Source of the DNA: a virus | Virus record (IMG/VR): IMGVR_UViG_3300012000_000119 | Location: 1-24,746 of that record | Reading direction: 5' to 3' (one strand) | DNA length: 24,746 nucleotides | Notes under the pieces: model-generated | Seen by the model: the letters and a program-made list of their open reading frames with translations, nothing else | Told to the model about the DNA's origin: nothing | Databases searched by the model: none | Made by a program: the position numbers and the translations under genes | Part shown: positions 1 through 7,084 of the stretch, piece by piece | How positions within the stretch are numbered: the first letter of the stretch is position 1 | How the letters are laid out: each line of letters begins with the position of its first letter

Positions 1-996
1 AGGTGCGGCGTTGAATTGAGCCGCCAGAGCGCCCCAGTCGCCCTGTGGGATCGCCGCCTCGCGTGCAGCAAGCAGTGAGTTGGCGGCTGCAACGGCCTCT
101 GCTGTGCCCTCCGCCTGACGCGCAGGAGCCGGCGTCGCGAGCGCGCGATTGCGGTTGATCTTGTCGGTGCCAAGCGCGCTCGGGTCACGCCGCACGCGCT
201 CCGCCATCTGCGAAAGCGTGTCGAGGCGCCGCTGGGCTTCCGCAGCCGCTTCCGCTCGCACCGCATCGGACGCCTGCGGCGACACGTATCGGCTTAGTTC
301 GCTGCGACTAAGAAGGTCTTGGAGGTCTTCTGGAGACAACTTGCTTACGGCGGCCTGCAACTGTCGCAGGCCAGCCACGCCCTCCAGACGCGACACATCA
401 GAGTCCATCGTCGCCTGCCGAATGCGACTGGCGAGCAGGCCGATCTTGTCTTCGTTGGCACGGTTCGGGCGAAGGGTCGTGGCCGGACTGTCCAAATCAA
501 TCGCCGAATTGTCGAGGTCGGACGGGCCATCGAAGATCGAGGCAACCTGCGGGTTGTCGGACACGTCGCCGATCACGCGGCCGTCTTGGTCGGTGATTCG
601 GCCGTCAGCGCGAATCCAGACTCGATCGCCATCGACTTCCGCCATGCGGATAGCGACGCCGTCGTCCGCCACCAGCGCTCCATCGACTTCGGCGAACGGC
701 AGAATCTCACCGTCCGTGACCTGACGCACGACGGGCGGGGCAGCGTCGTCAACGACGGCGCCGGCCATGTCGGCACGCCGCAGGAGCGCGCGCTCTGGTG
801 CAGTGAGGCTATCCTCGCCGAAACTCTCGATCTTTGCGAGAATCGCATCGACCTGCGAACGCATCACGGGCTGCACTGCTGGCGCGGGAGGAGCGACGCG
901 AGGACGCGGCGCTGGCGCAGGGGCACCGGCGGCAGCGCGCGCGTCGTTGACCTGCTGAATCAGATTGCGGGTGCTGCTTGTGCCAAACCGTCCCAT
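1..996 (-). CDS. Unknown virion-cluster protein, partial (3' end beyond window)
   Basis: Translating the minus strand from the ATG at 994-996 gives 332 codons without a stop down to base 1, so the C-terminus lies outside the window. The start is supported by AAGGA six bases upstream of the ATG. Visible parts: a short N-terminus beginning MGRFGTSST, an Ala/Pro-rich linker at about residues 22-45, and a region at 93-142 with a roughly 17-residue repeat. The AEVDG motif recurs at residues 102 and 119, followed by ADGRIT and QDGRV, which suggests short beta hairpins. Residues 180-300 look helical and alanine-rich. It is the last of a run of tightly packed genes behind the tail module, so a structural or internal virion role is likely, but I do not recognise a family. 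Confidence 0.85.
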   Translation of the reverse strand, partial: MGRFGTSSTRNLIQQVNDARAAAGAPAPAPRPRVAPPAPAVQPVMRSQVDAILAKIESFGEDSLTAPERALLRRADMAGAVVDDAAPPVVRQVTDGEILPFAEVDGALVADDGVAIRMAEVDGDRVWIRADGRITDQDGRVIGDVSDNPQVASIFDGPSDLDNSAIDLDSPATTLRPNRANEDKIGLLASRIRQATMDSDVSRLEGVAGLRQLQAAVSKLSPEDLQDLLSRSELSRYVSPQASDAVRAEAAAEAQRRLDTLSQMAERVRRDPSALGTDKINRNRALATPAPARQAEGTAEAVAAANSLLAAREAAIPQGDWGALAAQFNAAP

Positions 997-1020
997 GTGT
1001 CTTCCTTGACTGGTGCGTGG

Positions 1021-1302
1021 TCACTCTTGCGGCGACGGCTTCTTGGCTTTCTTCTTGGCGGCCTTCTCCGGCGCGATCATCTCTTCGGCCGACGAGTCCT
1101 CTTCGTCGTCTTCCTGCTCTTCTTCCGACGAGCCGCCGGTCTTCATCTCGTCGTGCAGCATGGCGAGTTGATCGCGCTCGTCGTCCGCCTTGTCGTCCTC
1201 TTCCTCGTCGCGCGGCTGGTCGCGCTTCGCCATCGCGGCTCGCAGCATCTTGCGGAGCACCTTCGGTGGGAGGTCGTCAAAGTCGATCTCGATGCCGTCC
1301 AT
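1021..1302 (-). CDS. Small acidic hypothetical protein
   Basis: This 93-residue protein is strongly charged. After an N-terminus MDGIEIDFDDLPPKVLRKML, which could form one helix, residues 30-75 are dominated by Asp and Glu, and the C-terminus is Lys-rich (KAAKKKAKK). There are no cysteines and no membrane segment. The start at 1302 is well supported: AGGTGA lies five bases upstream of the ATG, in the TGACGCATG context seen at three other starts here. It begins 7 nt after the preceding gene's stop. The composition suggests an intrinsically disordered chaperone-like or DNA-mimic-like protein, but nothing in the sequence decides this. Function unknown. Confidence 0.8.
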   Translation of the reverse strand: MDGIEIDFDDLPPKVLRKMLRAAMAKRDQPRDEEEDDKADDERDQLAMLHDEMKTGGSSEEEQEDDEEDSSAEEMIAPEKAAKKKAKKPSPQE

Positions 1303-1309
1303 GCGTCAC

Positions 1310-1864
1310 CTATGAGAAGAGGTTCTGGAACAGTGCTTGGTAGAGAGGGCCGTAGTCCAACTGCGCTCCCGATGTCAGCGAGAACTGGCCGCGCCGCATT
1401 GCCTCGCGCAGGTTCTGCTGCCAGCCGGTCTTGGCGATCTTTTCCTGCTCGACGTTGCTGCGGAGTTGCTCCAGCAGGCCCGTGTTCTGCAACTGCTCGT
1501 TGCGCATAGCGTTGTCAAACGCGGAGCGCGCATTCGCATTGGCTGCGGCGGCACCCATCTCCGTCTGGGCGGCGCCAGAGCGAGCCGTCACGTCGGCCGT
1601 CGCCTCTGCCATATCCGCCACGCGCTGCTGCCCAGCGCCACGAGACACGCCCGCACGGTCGCCGGCTGCGAGCGCTGCCCTGCCGGAGCCGGCTGCGGCG
1701 GCCAACTGGTTGTTGACCATGTCCTGCACGGCACCGTCGGGAATCATCGTCGGCGCCGGAGCGAACGATGGAACGCTCATCGGCTTGGCGGCCGGCTTCG
1801 GCGCAAGTGGCGGCTTCATTGCCCCGAGATTGGGGCGCAGGCTCATGTCAGCGCCGATCGCCAT
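1310..1864 (-). CDS. Ala/Gln-rich helical protein, possible ejection (internal virion) protein
   Basis: This is a 184-residue protein. Residues 1-45 are Pro/Ala/Met-rich and probably disordered; residues 50-165 are Ala/Gln/Asn/Arg-rich and predicted helical by eye (QLAAAAGSGRAALAAGDRAG, ANANARSAFDNAMRNEQLQN). The end is aromatic/hydrophobic (YQALFQNLFS). The ATG overlaps the previous stop by one base (TGATG), and GAGG lies eight bases upstream, so translation is probably coupled. A Met at residue 7 is an alternative start. It is the third of three successive genes with the same plan (disordered N-terminus, Q/N-rich helices, short hydrophobic C-terminus). Small helical proteins placed after the nozzle in podovirus-like genomes are often DNA-ejection proteins; that role is inference from position and composition only. 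Confidence 0.82.
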   Translation of the reverse strand: MAIGADMSLRPNLGAMKPPLAPKPAAKPMSVPSFAPAPTMIPDGAVQDMVNNQLAAAAGSGRAALAAGDRAGVSRGAGQQRVADMAEATADVTARSGAAQTEMGAAAANANARSAFDNAMRNEQLQNTGLLEQLRSNVEQEKIAKTGWQQNLREAMRRGQFSLTSGAQLDYGPLYQALFQNLFS

Positions 1865-2238
1865 CAGAACATCCTCGCTACGGCGTTGAGGAGCATCTGC
1901 TGGAACTGCGTCTGCTGGCGCTGCTGCTGTGCGGCCGAGTCGTAGGAGAAGCCGATGTCCTGCGTGAGCCCGCGATTGCGCATGTCGCCGCGAGCAATGA
2001 ACTCACGCGACATGTTGCTGGCTTGCTTGGTCTGGTTCTGGTTGGCGAGCATGCGCTGCTGGCTGTCTTGCTGCATCTGCTCGACCGCCAACTTTTGGTT
2101 CTGCTGCGCGCGATCCATGTTGAGGCCGGTGGCTCCGGCCATAGCCTGACCGTACGCAGCCGCACCTGCGTCGCCCTTGCGACTCAGGCCAGCGAGCAGG
2201 CGATTGGATGGATTGAAGCCAACGGCAGTCGGGTACAT
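1864..2238 (-). CDS. Gln/Asn-rich helical protein, possible ejection protein
   Basis: I use the ATG at 2236-2238, giving 124 residues that start MYPTAVGFNPSNRLLAGL. The same frame is open further upstream to 2406, but that extension overlaps the preceding gene and has a shadow-like Arg/Ala/His composition. The chosen ATG forms TGATG with the preceding stop, so the genes overlap by one base. The protein is rich in Gln, Asn, Arg and Met, has long helical stretches such as LAVEQMQQDSQQRMLANQ, and ends hydrophobically (LLNAVARMF). It resembles its two neighbours in plan rather than in recognisable sequence. A role in the ejected internal proteins of a short-tailed phage is plausible but not shown. 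No cysteines and no classical membrane segment are seen. Confidence 0.8.
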   Translation of the reverse strand: MYPTAVGFNPSNRLLAGLSRKGDAGAAAYGQAMAGATGLNMDRAQQNQKLAVEQMQQDSQQRMLANQNQTKQASNMSREFIARGDMRNRGLTQDIGFSYDSAAQQQRQQTQFQQMLLNAVARMF

Positions 2239-2645
2239 CACCAGTTCCGGACGGTGGTGGAGGCGGCTGCTCCGGGCATGGCGCGCGACAGAAGGCCGGA
2301 GAGCACGTTGTATTTCTGCCGCGCGTTCTCCTGCTGCCCCATCGTCTCTTGATTGCGGCGCATCTGCTCGGCGGCTTGCAGGTTGCGCTCGTGGGCGGCC
2401 TGCCACTGGTTCTCCTGCTGCGCTTGCAGCATGTTGGACTGCGCCAACTTGTTCTGCTCGTCGACAAGGTCCGTCTCGTGCTTGGCAAGTTCCTCGCGCG
2501 TCTTGTCAACGGCCGCCGGAGACGCGCCCAAGAAGCCGTTGCCGCTGAAAGTCATGCGGCCGGCCGCGTCGTAGCCAGCGCCTACACTGCGCGCAAAGTC
2601 ATTGCGACGCCGGAGCGCGTCGTTGTACTCATTCCAATTGCTCAT
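2238..2645 (-). CDS. Gln-rich coiled-coil protein, possible ejection protein
   Basis: This 135-residue protein starts MSNWNEYNDALRRRNDF. Residues 45-115 form an uninterrupted polar helix rich in Gln, Glu, Asn and Ala, consistent with a coiled coil (QENQWQAAHERNLQAAEQMR). A hydrophobic patch follows (NVLSGLLSRAMPG). The start has one of the best ribosome sites in the window, AGGAG five bases before the ATG, and the ATG overlaps the previous stop as ATGA. It belongs to a three-gene set with the two genes that follow. I infer an internal virion or ejection protein from the position after the tail genes and from the composition; no domain family is recognised. Confidence 0.82.
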   Translation of the reverse strand: MSNWNEYNDALRRRNDFARSVGAGYDAAGRMTFSGNGFLGASPAAVDKTREELAKHETDLVDEQNKLAQSNMLQAQQENQWQAAHERNLQAAEQMRRNQETMGQQENARQKYNVLSGLLSRAMPGAAASTTVRNW

Positions 2646-3004
2646 ACCTTCTCCTGCTCTTCGCGCTTTTTGGTGGACATGGAGTACGGGGGCGGGTCTT
2701 CGCTCATGGACAACTGCGGGCCGTCGATGTCCATGCTTGTGCTGCGCGAGCGGCTGCGGACGCGGGACAGCGGGACTTGTCCCGATTCGTAGGCGGCGAT
2801 GGCGTCCATGAGCCCGCGAATGCGCGCGCTTGCGGACAGCGAGCCGGCGATGTCGCCCTTGTAGAGGGCCGCCTGCTTCTGCGATGCGAGGGCAGACGCC
2901 TCGTCCCGCTTGCGCAGGAGGTCGTCCATGCCGTCGTATTCGTACGTGTCAGACGCCGACGACGACGCGGAGGCGGATGGCGCTTTGTAGGACTGTGCAG
3001 GCAT
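2642..3004 (-). CDS. Small Ser-rich hypothetical protein, start codon inside a hairpin
   Basis: The ATG at 3002-3004 gives 120 residues starting MPAQSYKAPSASASSSASD. The frame is open upstream to 3142, but that part overlaps the previous gene and reads like a shadow. The N-terminus is a Ser/Ala linker. Residues 25-80 look helical (DGMDDLLRKRDEASALASQK), and the C-terminus has an Arg/Ser-rich patch (SRVRSRSRS) and a charged tail (TKKREEQEKV). The start codon and the GAGG ribosome site lie in the 3' arm of a hairpin at 3003-3025, so translation may be controlled by structure. The stop overlaps the next gene as ATGA. Function unknown; it opens the cluster of small helical proteins. Confidence 0.8.
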   Translation of the reverse strand: MPAQSYKAPSASASSSASDTYEYDGMDDLLRKRDEASALASQKQAALYKGDIAGSLSASARIRGLMDAIAAYESGQVPLSRVRSRSRSTSMDIDGPQLSMSEDPPPYSMSTKKREEQEKV

Positions 3005-3025
3005 AAACCCCTCAAGGGGATTTAT
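3003..3025 (-). promoter_or_regulatory. Hairpin sequestering ribosome site and start codon
   Basis: In the minus-strand transcript the arms AUAAAUCCCC and GGGGUUUAU pair around a UUGA loop. There are four G-C pairs and five A-U pairs, with one bulged U. The 3' arm contains GAGGGG (partly in the loop) and the first two bases of the AUG at 3002-3004. It sits in the 28-nt gap between the 255-residue and 120-residue genes. No T tract follows, so it is not a normal intrinsic terminator. A translational control element is inferred. Confidence 0.5.
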
Positions 3026-3032
3026 GTCCCGG

Positions 3033-3800
3033 CTAACCCGCGCTCGCGGCGGCCTTTCTGGCTCGCCGGATAGCCATCTTGACGATTTGCTCGCCGGCCA
3101 ACCGCACGAACGGCAGGCCGCGCCGCTTGGCCTCCTCGCCAAGCCACGTCACGATCTCCGGCATGCGCTTTTCGCACTCGTCTGGGCCCCACTCGTCCAT
3201 CTGCTTGGCCCGTGCGTTGCACGAGCAGTTGGGAGAAGACGTAATGCCGATGAGCGACAGCAGCGCCTTCAGTTGCGTTCCGGGACCAGTTGGCGCCGGC
3301 TCTGCGGCCGTTTGTTCTGGCGCCCCAAATCCGGCTGGCTGCACCAATTCGCCGTATTTCGCCCGCAGCCGTCGATAGTTGGACGTAGTCAATTCAAAAA
3401 ACTTGGCCGTTCCGGATTCGTCGGTCGCTTGAGTGGACGCCTCCATGAGGTCGCGCAAGAACTCGGGCGGCTGCTGCACGGCAGCGGCCACGACGACGTG
3501 ATGCGGAAGGCGAACGGAGTTGGCGGGCATACGCAAGCCTGCTGGTAGTGGTGATTCGCCAGCAACGTCAGCCGGCGGGCCATGTGAAGCCATCTGTTGA
3601 GCGTACAGTGCCTCGACGGCACTCGATAGGTCCGGAAGGTGCGGGTCTGGGGCGCCATTTCCGCGAGGATAAGCGTCGTGTTCCTCGTCTATCGTCCACA
3701 TGTCGCCGTCTTTGACCACGACGCATGTATCTGCTTTTTCCGGATCGACTCCACGCTGTGCGCAGCGGTCCAAAAAGAACTGTTTGTGGCAAGTAATCAT
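3033..3800 (-). CDS. Two-domain Cys-containing phage protein of unknown function
   Basis: This 255-residue protein overlaps the preceding Cys-rich gene by 4 nt (ATGA). The N-terminal part has Cys4, Cys13 and Cys26, followed by an acidic stretch with MWTIDEEHDAYP. A variable linker (50-170) follows. The C-terminal module, residues 172-250, starts GPGTQLKALLSLIGI and has CSCNARAKQMDEWG, with Cys192, Cys194 and Cys209. Those cysteines could bind a metal. It then runs through a helical ending (EEAKRRGLPF, AIRRARKAA). From memory, GPGT-x-LK...CxCN modules recur in environmental phages and some planctomycete genomes without assigned function; I cannot verify that here. It follows the large Cys-rich gene, so the two may act together. 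No catalytic motif is evident. Confidence 0.85.
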   Translation of the reverse strand: MITCHKQFFLDRCAQRGVDPEKADTCVVVKDGDMWTIDEEHDAYPRGNGAPDPHLPDLSSAVEALYAQQMASHGPPADVAGESPLPAGLRMPANSVRLPHHVVVAAAVQQPPEFLRDLMEASTQATDESGTAKFFELTTSNYRRLRAKYGELVQPAGFGAPEQTAAEPAPTGPGTQLKALLSLIGITSSPNCSCNARAKQMDEWGPDECEKRMPEIVTWLGEEAKRRGLPFVRLAGEQIVKMAIRRARKAAASAG

Positions 3801-6400
3801 GGCAGTGGATTCACGTTACACGGCTGTTCGCGGCATTGCCCATCGCAGCAAAAGCGTTTGACGGCGAAAGCAGCGCAGTGGCTAAACCCGTGCCACTGAC
3901 ACGCGGACTTTGTTGGTCCCGGATATCCGTTGCACCGAACGTCTGTGGCCGATATTGTAGCGCACAGAATACCGGCGGCCGCTGCGGACCTTTCAAGAAA
4001 CTCTACGTTGTTGTTGACCGACAATTCCCCGTTGCCATCAAGACATCCGGATGGCACAGACAACGAAGACCCAGCGGGAGGCAGCGGGTTCGACGCCGTC
4101 GCGTAAAACGTGCGACCCATCAGTTTGCATTTATACGTGGGGTTGAACCGATTGGGAGGCCATGCTCCACTCATCAAATTGGCGGGAGGGTTGGCCGGAG
4201 GCAGCGCGTACCCTTCCGGCGCGGCAGAACAATCTGGAGGTTCCGGGCAGCACCCGCACCACCCGTAGGCAGATTGAAGCGAGAATCCTCCACACGACCA
4301 GCAATCAGCGCCGCACTCGACAGGATGGTTTGGCGGATTACACCACGACGAACATGGACTAGAGGTTTCGCGCGAAACCGCTTCTCCACAAGTCCACCAC
4401 TCAACGTAGTAGCCGCAGTCGGCGTCAGTGGCGCACTGTTGCCCGACGCACTGCCCGCCAACGCAGGTTTGGTTAGCGTTGCAGCAAGTCGCGCCACATT
4501 TGTTTTGCGTCGGGCCGCAACAAGGCGGCTCTTCGCACTTGCCGTTGCAACACGTTTTGCCTATTTGCTCACACGGCTTACACACAGTGTTGCAGTGGGT
4601 GCCTACGCGCTGATGGCATGCGGGGCATGCTGCGTTATCGTCGTCCACGCATTGGCCGTTCACGCAACACTTGGTGTCTTCACAACACGAGAATGAATAG
4701 GTGTTAGGAGGGGTGAATGTGCCGCAACAGGTACTGCCGGGCGCACAGTCGTTGGCCCCGTTGACTGGGCAACACAAGCCGGGTCGGCACGATATGCCGC
4801 CCTCGAGCATTGACGTCCCGCCTAACGCTTCGCACAACTCGGGTAGCACGTTCGGAATGCACCCGCCTGCTTGCGGCAGGCAGCAGGGCGGATAGTCCAC
4901 TTCTTCGCAGGTGGCGTTGGGTGGCGGTAAAAAACAAGCGGAATTCTGCGGGTCGCAACAGCAGGGAGCGGGGCATGCGCTGCCGTATCCGTATGCCGCG
5001 CACTCAGGCTTGCACGTTGCGTAAGTGCAGCACACCCCCTCCGGCTTGCAGGGGTCTGCTGGCGTAGAAAACTTGCCTTTCTTTTTCTCGCAATCGCGGA
5101 CACACAGCACCTCACACGACCATTCTCCGCACGGCTCAGTCGGCGGGATGCAACATTGGCCGGGTCCGTCTGGGTCGCACTCTTGACTCAAGGCGCGCGT
5201 ATCGGGGCAGTCAGGGCACGAGATGTCCCAGCATACCTTTGGGGGCGCGCAGTTCTTGTCGTAGAGTACGCGAACGGTAAACGACGTGACCCCGCGAGGT
5301 TTTGTCCACTTGAAACCGCCGTCTTTGGCTCCGCATTCTTTGGAGCGCTGTTTGTCGCACTTGTCGCACTTGCACGGCGTCGGCTGGCAGAAGCCGTTGC
5401 AGCAGTACGGAGCAGATGGGTCTAGTTTCTTGCACTCATCGCTAAGGCCCGGAGTCTTCGAGCACTGCTTGCAGTCGACGCATGGATCAGCCGTACACCT
5501 CCATCCTGTGTCGCGCATGACGATGCTGGACGCGACGACGCGGCACTGCCGATCGAGCATTGGCGCCTTGAGCAGTATCCGGAAAAGACCTTTGCCCGGA
5601 TTGCCGCGCGAGTCGAATTTGAGGCACAGCGAGGACTTGGCGGACTGCACAGAGTAGTGGAAGTCCGACCAAAAAACCGTGCCGAGCGAGCCGCGCGTTT
5701 CCCCAAGAGGAGTCAATGCGCAGTCGGGCTCAATCTTGTCGCGGCACGCTTTCTCGCATTGCCACTTCGTCGCGTACCGGCCTCCGCGAACAAGCCGGCA
5801 ATCGCCGTCGCCGCACAAGTTGCGCGAGCACGAGTACCCCCATCCTGTCGGCTTCCTGTCAGGGCACAGAGCCGGAAACGCTTCGCACATCTCAAGCGGA
5901 ACGCACTCGCAGTTGAATCCGCTGCCGTCTCGGTCAATGCAGATGGTGTCGTCCGGGCACGGAACACAGCGGCCGGCGGCTTCTGCCTCCTCGCTTGTGC
6001 AATCCATGCAGCAGCCGCAGTCGCCTTCTGCGCACGACGGATACTTGTCGCACCCGCACGCATCGTCCGTGCCTGTGCCAAACGCGCCGCACAAATCCCC
6101 GTCGCAATTCTCCCCGTCGAGTGTGCGACAAGACTCCTCGCACTCCTCGCATGCGCCCGTGATCGGGTTCGGCGACGAGCAGCAGCCGCAGTCAAACGTG
6201 TCAAGGCAGCGGCGCTCGCACGCCTCGCGAGACACGTAGCGACCGACCCATGGGCCGTCGGGAGCCAGTTCGGACTGGATGCAATTACCGTAAAGGCACC
6301 ACCAGTCGCCGGTAAGAGGATCGTTCTCGCCGCAACAGCAACCTGCCGCGAGAGAATCGCCCACCTTTAGCAAAGAAGTGCCCGAGACAGCCAGCGGCAT
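3797..6400 (-). CDS. Giant cysteine-rich protein, putative virion surface or adhesion protein
   Basis: This 867-residue protein contains about 123 cysteines by hand count, roughly one in seven, with many CC and CCC runs. Repeated modules can be seen. A CC-x-G-x-C-xxx-PC unit recurs at residues 333-343, 617-626 and 851-861, and relatives occur at 578-585 and 645-651. A C...C...GRY...CExxC module appears at 35-65 and again at 191-219. A CCLP...C..LGGT...C...CC unit spans 506-544. Cys-poor beta-rich islands occur at about 228-300, 355-385 and 755-830. No signal peptide or membrane helix is visible at the N-terminus. The gene starts 3 nt after the previous stop, without a clear Shine-Dalgarno. 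Its place between tail genes suggests a virion component, perhaps disulfide-stabilised after release or metal-binding. The role is inferred. Confidence 0.9.
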   Translation of the reverse strand: MPLAVSGTSLLKVGDSLAAGCCCGENDPLTGDWWCLYGNCIQSELAPDGPWVGRYVSREACERRCLDTFDCGCCSSPNPITGACEECEESCRTLDGENCDGDLCGAFGTGTDDACGCDKYPSCAEGDCGCCMDCTSEEAEAAGRCVPCPDDTICIDRDGSGFNCECVPLEMCEAFPALCPDRKPTGWGYSCSRNLCGDGDCRLVRGGRYATKWQCEKACRDKIEPDCALTPLGETRGSLGTVFWSDFHYSVQSAKSSLCLKFDSRGNPGKGLFRILLKAPMLDRQCRVVASSIVMRDTGWRCTADPCVDCKQCSKTPGLSDECKKLDPSAPYCCNGFCQPTPCKCDKCDKQRSKECGAKDGGFKWTKPRGVTSFTVRVLYDKNCAPPKVCWDISCPDCPDTRALSQECDPDGPGQCCIPPTEPCGEWSCEVLCVRDCEKKKGKFSTPADPCKPEGVCCTYATCKPECAAYGYGSACPAPCCCDPQNSACFLPPPNATCEEVDYPPCCLPQAGGCIPNVLPELCEALGGTSMLEGGISCRPGLCCPVNGANDCAPGSTCCGTFTPPNTYSFSCCEDTKCCVNGQCVDDDNAACPACHQRVGTHCNTVCKPCEQIGKTCCNGKCEEPPCCGPTQNKCGATCCNANQTCVGGQCVGQQCATDADCGYYVEWWTCGEAVSRETSSPCSSWCNPPNHPVECGADCWSCGGFSLQSAYGWCGCCPEPPDCSAAPEGYALPPANPPANLMSGAWPPNRFNPTYKCKLMGRTFYATASNPLPPAGSSLSVPSGCLDGNGELSVNNNVEFLERSAAAAGILCATISATDVRCNGYPGPTKSACQWHGFSHCAAFAVKRFCCDGQCREQPCNVNPLP

Positions 6401-6403
6401 GCG

Positions 6404-7084
6404 CTAACAGGAGACTGTGGAGATGACAGTCTCCTCCTCCTCGCCGCTGCCGATTGCGGCTACGCGAGTTTTAGTGACAACCAGACCGCGATCCGTGAGG
6501 CGCACGTCCGTGACCACCCACAGCCCAGACTCTCCTCCCGCAAAAAACTGGAGTTTCCAAACCAACTCCTGCGCATTCTCTTCCACAAAGAATCGCAGGC
6601 CGGAAGCGTCCGTCTCGGCGCGCACGCGCTTGCCAATGATGGCGTTCGCGGTGCCGTCCACCGTCGCGATGGATCGGTCGGGGCCCTTGATGTTGAGCCC
6701 GACCGCGATCTGGTCGCCGCGAGTGACGGACGTGGTGAAGGAGCCGCCTGCCACATTGAAGGGCGTCTCTGTCTGCTGCGGGGCCTGCGGCGTCCGCAAC
6801 GTCGATGGCTGCTCGGGCCGCGTGCGGTTTTCGCTGGTGTTGCCGCGCGGCTTGCGGTAGTACGGGTCGTCGTCGCGGTAGTCGAAGTTGGTCAGTTCGT
6901 GCTTGCGCACGCCGCGCGTGACGTACCGCATCGACTGCGGCGTGGTGTCTACCTGCTGCGGAGACACCTTCTCGCTGACGCCGATGGCACCGAGAATCTG
7001 CGCCACGCGATTCGCGGCGTCAGGAGCCATGCCGGCTGCGCGCAGGGCGTCCGCCAACTGTCCTGTCTTGTCTGCGTCAAGCAT
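6404..7084 (-). CDS. Unknown virion-cluster protein
   Basis: This 226-residue protein starts MLDADKTGQLADALRAAGMA and overlaps the end of the nozzle C-terminal gene by 8 nt, so coupled translation is likely. Residues 1-40 look like a short helical pair. Residues 60-110 are polar and Arg/Pro/Thr-rich, probably a linker. Residues 110-226 alternate in a beta pattern (GLWVVTDVRLTDRGLVVTKT) and look like a small beta sandwich. There is one Cys near the C-terminus and no membrane segment. The helix-linker-beta plan and its location directly after the tail nozzle would fit a tail accessory or fibre-anchor protein, but I do not recognise the family. Confidence 0.85.
   Translation of the reverse strand: MLDADKTGQLADALRAAGMAPDAANRVAQILGAIGVSEKVSPQQVDTTPQSMRYVTRGVRKHELTNFDYRDDDPYYRKPRGNTSENRTRPEQPSTLRTPQAPQQTETPFNVAGGSFTTSVTRGDQIAVGLNIKGPDRSIATVDGTANAIIGKRVRAETDASGLRFFVEENAQELVWKLQFFAGGESGLWVVTDVRLTDRGLVVTKTRVAAIGSGEEEETVISTVSC

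Noticed and set aside
319-1509. 396-codon plus-strand frame near the window start
   Set aside because: It crosses three minus-strand genes and its residues mirror them. The minus-strand frame open from 996 to 1 has a good ribosome site.
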